Part shown: piece by piece, positions 9,990-12,831 of the stretch | Position numbering within the stretch: position 1 is the first letter of the stretch | How the letters are laid out: each line of letters starts with the position of its first letter | Notes under the pieces: model-generated | Seen by the model: the letters and a program-made list of their open reading frames with translations, nothing else | Databases searched by the model: none | Told to the model about the DNA's origin: nothing | Assembly (NCBI GenBank): GCA_022842805.1 | Contig: JALHOX010000082.1 | Span: forward strand, 1-12,831 | Direction: 5' to 3' | Length of the DNA stretch: 12,831 nucleotides | From: Phycisphaerae bacterium | Lineage (GTDB): Bacteria > Planctomycetota > Phycisphaerae > UBA1845 > Fen-1342 | Position numbers and translations under genes: made by a program

Positions 9990-11040
9990 TTCGCGCGGCG
10001 TCCAGCAGGCGGCAGGGGGGCTGAGTAACCAATCTGTTTCCGCGGCACGCGAGCCTCTGCTGACTTTCAGCAGCGGCGGGTGGATCCTGTGGGTGGCCGG
10101 CGCGCTGTGCCTCGCGGTCATCGCCTGGCGCGGCTCCGTTATCGCCTCGCAATGGAACCACCGCGCCAAGGGCGACGGCCGCAATGTCGAGACTTACGGC
10201 TTCGACCTTTCGAATCTCGCCGTCGATCGGGCATTGTTGCTGGCGACCGATTTGCCGCGCAACGGCATGCCCGCGCTCGATCATGTGAAGCGCCTCACGC
10301 TGAGCGAGGCCGACGATCTCGATCAGGAGCTGCGGAAAAATCACCGGCACAAATTTGTGGTCGATAGCGACCTCGTCGTCGGCGTCGTGCGAAACGACGA
10401 AGCCGCGGCGTATCCGCTGCGGCTGCTGGCCTGGCATCAGGTCGTCAACGACACGGTCGGCGGCGAGCCGGTGCTGATCACCTATGACCCGCTGTGCGAC
10501 AGTGCGGTCGCGTTTGACCCGCGTCTGAGCGGCGGCGGGGCGGCGAAGTTCGGCTTTAGCGGTTTGGTCTGGAACGGCAATTTGCTGGTCTACGACCGCG
10601 TCAGCGAGGGGGCGAAAGAGAGCCTTTGGAGCCAGTTGCAATTTCGCTGCATCGCCGGTCCGCGCGTGGGCGAGGAACTGGCGATCGCGCCGTTCGAGGT
10701 GATGACCTGGGGCGATTGGAAGCGGCTGCATCCGCAGACGACGGTGATGCCGCTGGATAAGAACCGCATCCGCGTTTATCGCCAGACGCTGCACCATTAC
10801 TACGGCACCGATCAATTGCAGTTCCCCGTTGATCCGCTGCCGCCGGCGAGCGACTACCAGCGGCTGAAGACGCCGATGCTCGCGTGGCGTGGGGAGGATG
10901 GCGGATGGCGTCACCAGCCGGCGGGCGCGAGTGCCGAAGTGAGTGCCGCGGCGGGCGGCTCCGAAAAGTCGGCGGTGCTGCGCGTCTTCTGGTTTGCCTG
11001 GCATGCGCACCATCCGGAAAGCCGGACGGCGACGCGCTAG
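9982..11040 (+). CDS. DUF3179 family membrane-anchored protein, function unknown
   Basis: This 352-residue protein has one N-terminal membrane helix (about 34-52), then a large domain matching DUF3179 over residues about 90-345. Landmarks are the segment LAWHQVVNDTVGGEPVLITY (149-168), then DPLCDSAVAFD, FGFSGLVWNGNLLVYD (190-205), ESLWSQ, HPQTTVM (250-256) and the closing FWFAW. Many family members have CPLC where this one has DPLC, so only one of the two cysteines (C172) remains. No biochemical function is established for the family to my knowledge. The GTG start at 9982 lies inside the ctaB 3' end, with GGAG at 9969-9972 at good spacing, which implies translational coupling with haem O synthase. 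A role in oxidase maturation is a contextual inference only. The domain probably faces the periplasm, by the positive-inside rule applied to the segment after the helix; that is tentative. Confidence 0.88.
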   Translation: MADSRGVQQAAGGLSNQSVSAAREPLLTFSSGGWILWVAGALCLAVIAWRGSVIASQWNHRAKGDGRNVETYGFDLSNLAVDRALLLATDLPRNGMPALDHVKRLTLSEADDLDQELRKNHRHKFVVDSDLVVGVVRNDEAAAYPLRLLAWHQVVNDTVGGEPVLITYDPLCDSAVAFDPRLSGGGAAKFGFSGLVWNGNLLVYDRVSEGAKESLWSQLQFRCIAGPRVGEELAIAPFEVMTWGDWKRLHPQTTVMPLDKNRIRVYRQTLHHYYGTDQLQFPVDPLPPASDYQRLKTPMLAWRGEDGGWRHQPAGASAEVSAAAGGSEKSAVLRVFWFAWHAHHPESRTATR

Positions 11041-11341
11041 CCCCCAACCCCCGGACTCAGCCAGAATCTGGCGTTGACGCATCCGCGGGAGGGGGATTAT
11101 GATTCGCGATCCCGATCGGAAAGCCGACCGGGGTGTACTCGCTAGCGGAGCGTGTCCGAACGTCGGATTGCCGGCGGTTCGGACGATGGGTCGATCGGCA
11201 CGCGACGATCGGCGCAGGCTCCAGCGCGAGGCTGCCTGTCGCGCAGCCGCGGGAACCGGCGGTTTTGTCCGCAGATTGGGTTCCCGCCTTGAGCTCGATA
11301 TCGCTCGACACCGAACGACGCGGCGAAGCTGTCGTCGCGAT
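11041..11341 (+). other. Gene-free leader with several possible stem-loops before tRNA-Gln
   Basis: No credible protein gene lies in these 301 bases; the frames present either run into the tRNA or start at the promoter -10 box. I see four candidate stem-loops: 11111-11132 (nine pairs, one A-C mismatch, AAAG loop), 11154-11184 (eight perfect pairs), 11230-11248 (six pairs) and, directly adjoining, 11249-11287 (nine perfect pairs with a possible inner GCGG/CCGC stem). They do not match tmRNA, SRP RNA or RNase P RNA by any motif I know. The region could be a structured leader or small RNA, but GC-rich DNA forms hairpins by chance. Confidence 0.4.
11074..11103 (+). promoter_or_regulatory. Candidate sigma70-type promoter
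   Basis: TTGACG (11074-11079) and TATGAT (11098-11103) each differ from the -35 and -10 consensus at one base and are 18 bases apart. Transcription would start near 11110, right at the first stem-loop of the leader, and could read through tRNA-Gln into glmU and prs. It lies 34 bases after the DUF3179 stop, where a new transcription unit is expected. Confidence 0.55.
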
Positions 11342-11412
11342 TACCCGGTGGTGTAACGGTAGCACAGGAGATTTTGGTTCTCTTAGTTCTGGTTCGAATC
11401 CAGGCCGGGTAG
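11342..11412 (+). tRNA. tRNA-Gln with anticodon UUG
   Basis: A complete 71-base cloverleaf can be drawn: acceptor stem TACCCGG (11342-11348) with CCGGGTA (11405-11411), a three-pair D stem GTG/CAC, anticodon stem GGAGA/TCTCT (11367-11371, 11379-11383) with loop TTTTGGT, and T stem TCTGG/CCAGG around TTCGAAT. The anticodon TTG is at 11374-11376 and reads CAA. The U1-A72 pair and discriminator G73 are known identity features of bacterial tRNA-Gln. The CCA end is not encoded and must be added later. It lies 132 bases upstream of glmU on the same strand. Confidence 0.97.
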
Positions 11413-11451
11413 TGCTGCCGCCGCGAACAGGCGGAAATAGGAACTGGGAGA

Positions 11452-11474
11452 GCGCCCCCTTTGGTTTGGGGCGC
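11452..11474 (+). other. GC-rich hairpin between tRNA-Gln and glmU
   Basis: GCGCCCC (11452-11458) and GGGGCGC (11468-11474) pair perfectly around the nine-base loop CTTTGGTTT. No T-run follows, so full termination is unlikely. It may be a processing or attenuation element between the tRNA and the glmU coding region. A weaker five-pair stem, CCGCC/GGCGG, lies at 11418-11434. Confidence 0.5.
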
Positions 11475-11544
11475 GGCTCTGATCGAGAAGAACCTGGAAC
11501 CGCGTCTTGAGGGGCGCGGCGCCGATGAGGAAGACCTGAAGGCG

Positions 11545-12525
11545 ATGAGTCGCACATGTGCCGTCATTCTGGCCGCCGGCAAGGGCACTCGGTTGAAGAC
11601 CGAGTGGCCCAAGGTTTTGCATGAAATCAGCGGGCGGCCGATGTTGGCGTTCGTGATCGACGCCTGCCGCGCGGCGGGGATCGACGACTGCATCGTGGTG
11701 GTGGGGCATGGTCGCCAGCAGGTGGTGGACTCTTTCGCGGGCGACAAGCGCCTGAAGTGGGTCGACCAGACCGAGCAAAAGGGCACCGGCCACGCGGTGA
11801 TGGTCTGTCGCGAAGCGATGACCGGCTACGACGAAGCGGTGATCCTCTGCGGCGACGGCCCGCTCATTCGGGCCGAGACGATTCGCGGCCTGGTCGAGAC
11901 GCACCGCAACGCGAAGGCCGCTGCGACGCTGGCGACCGCCGTTCTCGAAGACGCGACCGGCTACGGCCGCATCCATCGCGACAAGGGCGGCAAGCTGCTG
12001 GGGATCGTCGAGCACAACGACGCCACGCCCGAGCAGCGCGCGATTCGCGAAGTGAACCCCAGCTATTACTGCTTCAACGTCGAAAAGCTGAAGTGGGCGC
12101 TGGAGCGGATTACGCCGAACAACGCCAAGAAAGAGTATTACATCACGGACGTCTTCGGCCTGCTGCTGGCGGATGGCCAGCGCGTCGACGCGATCACCTC
12201 GGTCCCGCCGGAAGACATTTTCAGCATCAACTCGCGTCGCGATCTCACGCTGGTGAACCGCGTGATGCGTGATCGCGTGAACAATCGCTGGCTCGACTCG
12301 GGCGTGACGATCGTCGACCCTGCGACGACGTGGATCGATCCGCGGGCCGAAATCGGGGCGGACACGATTCTCTATCCCAACACACACGTGCAGGGTCGGG
12401 CGCAGATCGGGTCGAACTGTCGCGTCGGACCGTGCGTGGTCGTGGCCGACGGCGCGAAGATCGTCGACGGCGCGACGCTGGCGGCGAGCGCCGGCGCGAT
12501 CATCGGGAGCGGCGTCAAATGCTGA
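11545..12525 (+). CDS. glmU: UDP-GlcNAc pyrophosphorylase (GlmU N-terminal type, acetyltransferase domain largely missing)
   Basis: This 326-residue protein makes UDP-GlcNAc, the precursor of peptidoglycan and lipid A sugars, from GlcNAc-1-phosphate and UTP in the cytoplasm. The uridyltransferase domain is intact: LAAGKGTRL (9-17), K23, QKGTGHA (78-84), D104 in CGDGP and N229 for magnesium, GYGRI (139-143), the EVN at 169-171 and KKEYYITD. Bifunctional GlmU has about 450 residues; here only about 60 residues of left-handed beta helix (265-326) follow, and the whole part that carries acetyl-transfer residues in E. coli GlmU is absent. GlcN-1-phosphate acetylation must then depend on another protein. 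The start ATG 11545 aligns with the family N-terminus; the upstream in-frame TTG 11461 lies in the hairpin region and adds unrelated residues. The stop overlaps prs by 7 bases. Confidence 0.93.
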   Translation: MSRTCAVILAAGKGTRLKTEWPKVLHEISGRPMLAFVIDACRAAGIDDCIVVVGHGRQQVVDSFAGDKRLKWVDQTEQKGTGHAVMVCREAMTGYDEAVILCGDGPLIRAETIRGLVETHRNAKAAATLATAVLEDATGYGRIHRDKGGKLLGIVEHNDATPEQRAIREVNPSYYCFNVEKLKWALERITPNNAKKEYYITDVFGLLLADGQRVDAITSVPPEDIFSINSRRDLTLVNRVMRDRVNNRWLDSGVTIVDPATTWIDPRAEIGADTILYPNTHVQGRAQIGSNCRVGPCVVVADGAKIVDGATLAASAGAIIGSGVKC

Positions 12526-12831
12526 CGAATCTGCGCACATTCGCGGGCCGCAGCCACCCGGACCTGGCGATGAAGATCGCCGAGTACATCGGCTTTCCCT
12601 TCGGCCGCGCCGCGCTGGACAACTTCCCCGACGGTGAAATCTCGCTGAAGTGTCACGAAGACGTGCGCGGTCGCGACGCGTTTGTGGTGCAATCGACCTG
12701 CGCCCCGGTGAATGACAATCTGATGGAGCTTCTGATCTTCGTCGATTGTCTGAAGCGGGCCAGCGCGCAGCGCATCACCGCGGTGATGCCCTACTTCGGC
12801 TACGCCCGGCAGGATCGCAAAGACGAAGGTC
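12519..12831 (+). CDS. prs: Ribose-phosphate pyrophosphokinase (PRPP synthetase), 3' partial
   Basis: The first 104 codons of prs are present and the gene runs off the window. The enzyme transfers pyrophosphate from ATP to ribose 5-phosphate to give PRPP for purine, pyrimidine, histidine, tryptophan and NAD synthesis. Visible family motifs are FPDGE (36-40), the segment QSTCAPVNDNLMELLIFVD (58-76) and PYFGYARQDRKDEG (91-104), which includes the ATP-binding RQDR. The ATG at 12519 overlaps the glmU stop by 7 bases and has GGGAG at 12505-12509, pointing to translational coupling. The glmU-prs pair is also known in Bacillus (gcaD-prs). The ribose phosphate and PRPP loops lie beyond the window. 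Confidence 0.95.
   Translation, partial: MLTNLRTFAGRSHPDLAMKIAEYIGFPFGRAALDNFPDGEISLKCHEDVRGRDAFVVQSTCAPVNDNLMELLIFVDCLKRASAQRITAVMPYFGYARQDRKDEG

Noticed and set aside
11099..11356. 85-codon frame with a strong GGAGG-like site before its ATG
   Set aside because: It runs 15 bases into the tRNA, its ATG is inside the candidate -10 box so the message would start after it, and the product is Arg-rich without a recognisable fold.
11133..11510. 125-codon frame crossing the tRNA
   Set aside because: Its middle is simply the tRNA-Gln read as protein (RWCNGSTGDFGSLSSGSN), a common annotation error.
11461..11544. TTG start that would extend GlmU by 28 residues
   Set aside because: The extra residues are unrelated to the family N-terminus and the codon lies in the loop of the GC-rich hairpin; ATG 11545 aligns with known GlmU starts.

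Overview
The window reads as one piece of the chromosome of a GC-rich, aerobic (or at least oxygen-respiring) bacterium, most probably a planctomycete (Planctomycetota). I infer this from gene order and family subtypes: alternative complex III (ACIII) genes, a SCO copper chaperone and an A2-type caa3 oxidase lie together, followed by a short GlmU and a PRPP synthetase. A heptad-repeat palindrome of a kind I associate with planctomycete intergenic DNA also fits. No database search was possible, so the phylum is likely but not proven. All recognisable genes are on the + strand.

Positions 1-2741 hold the end of an ACIII locus: a 5'-truncated gene that fuses ActD (DUF3341) to the monohaem cytochrome ActE, then ActF, then a small one-helix protein of unknown function. 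Positions 2758-8942 hold the terminal oxidase genes. In order these are a SCO family copper chaperone, CoxB with the CuA centre and a fused cytochrome c domain, CoxA, a subunit III with a large His/Ala/Pro-rich insert, a His-rich subunit IV, and a second subunit III-like protein. CtaB (haem O synthase) and a DUF3179 membrane protein follow at 9021-11040. Together the genes describe a quinol-to-oxygen chain without a bc1 complex: ACIII oxidises quinol, electrons pass through the ActE and CoxB cytochrome c domains, and CoxA reduces oxygen. SCO and CtaB supply the copper and haem. Overlaps or short gaps between many of the genes suggest an operon.

A second unit begins near 11041. It has a good sigma70-like promoter, about 230 bases without a credible gene but with several possible stem-loops, a clear tRNA-Gln(UUG), a GC-rich hairpin, a GlmU homologue that keeps the uridyltransferase domain but lacks most of the acetyltransferase domain, and the start of prs, which runs off the window. 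glmU-prs is an arrangement known from other bacteria.

I see no CRISPR array, phage, transposase, toxin or defence gene. This is mostly a well-understood respiratory region. The best leads are the ActD-ActE fusion, the 112-base palindrome before coxA, the His-rich tails and insert in the oxidase subunits, the tight ctaB-DUF3179 coupling, the truncated GlmU, and the structured leader before the tRNA.
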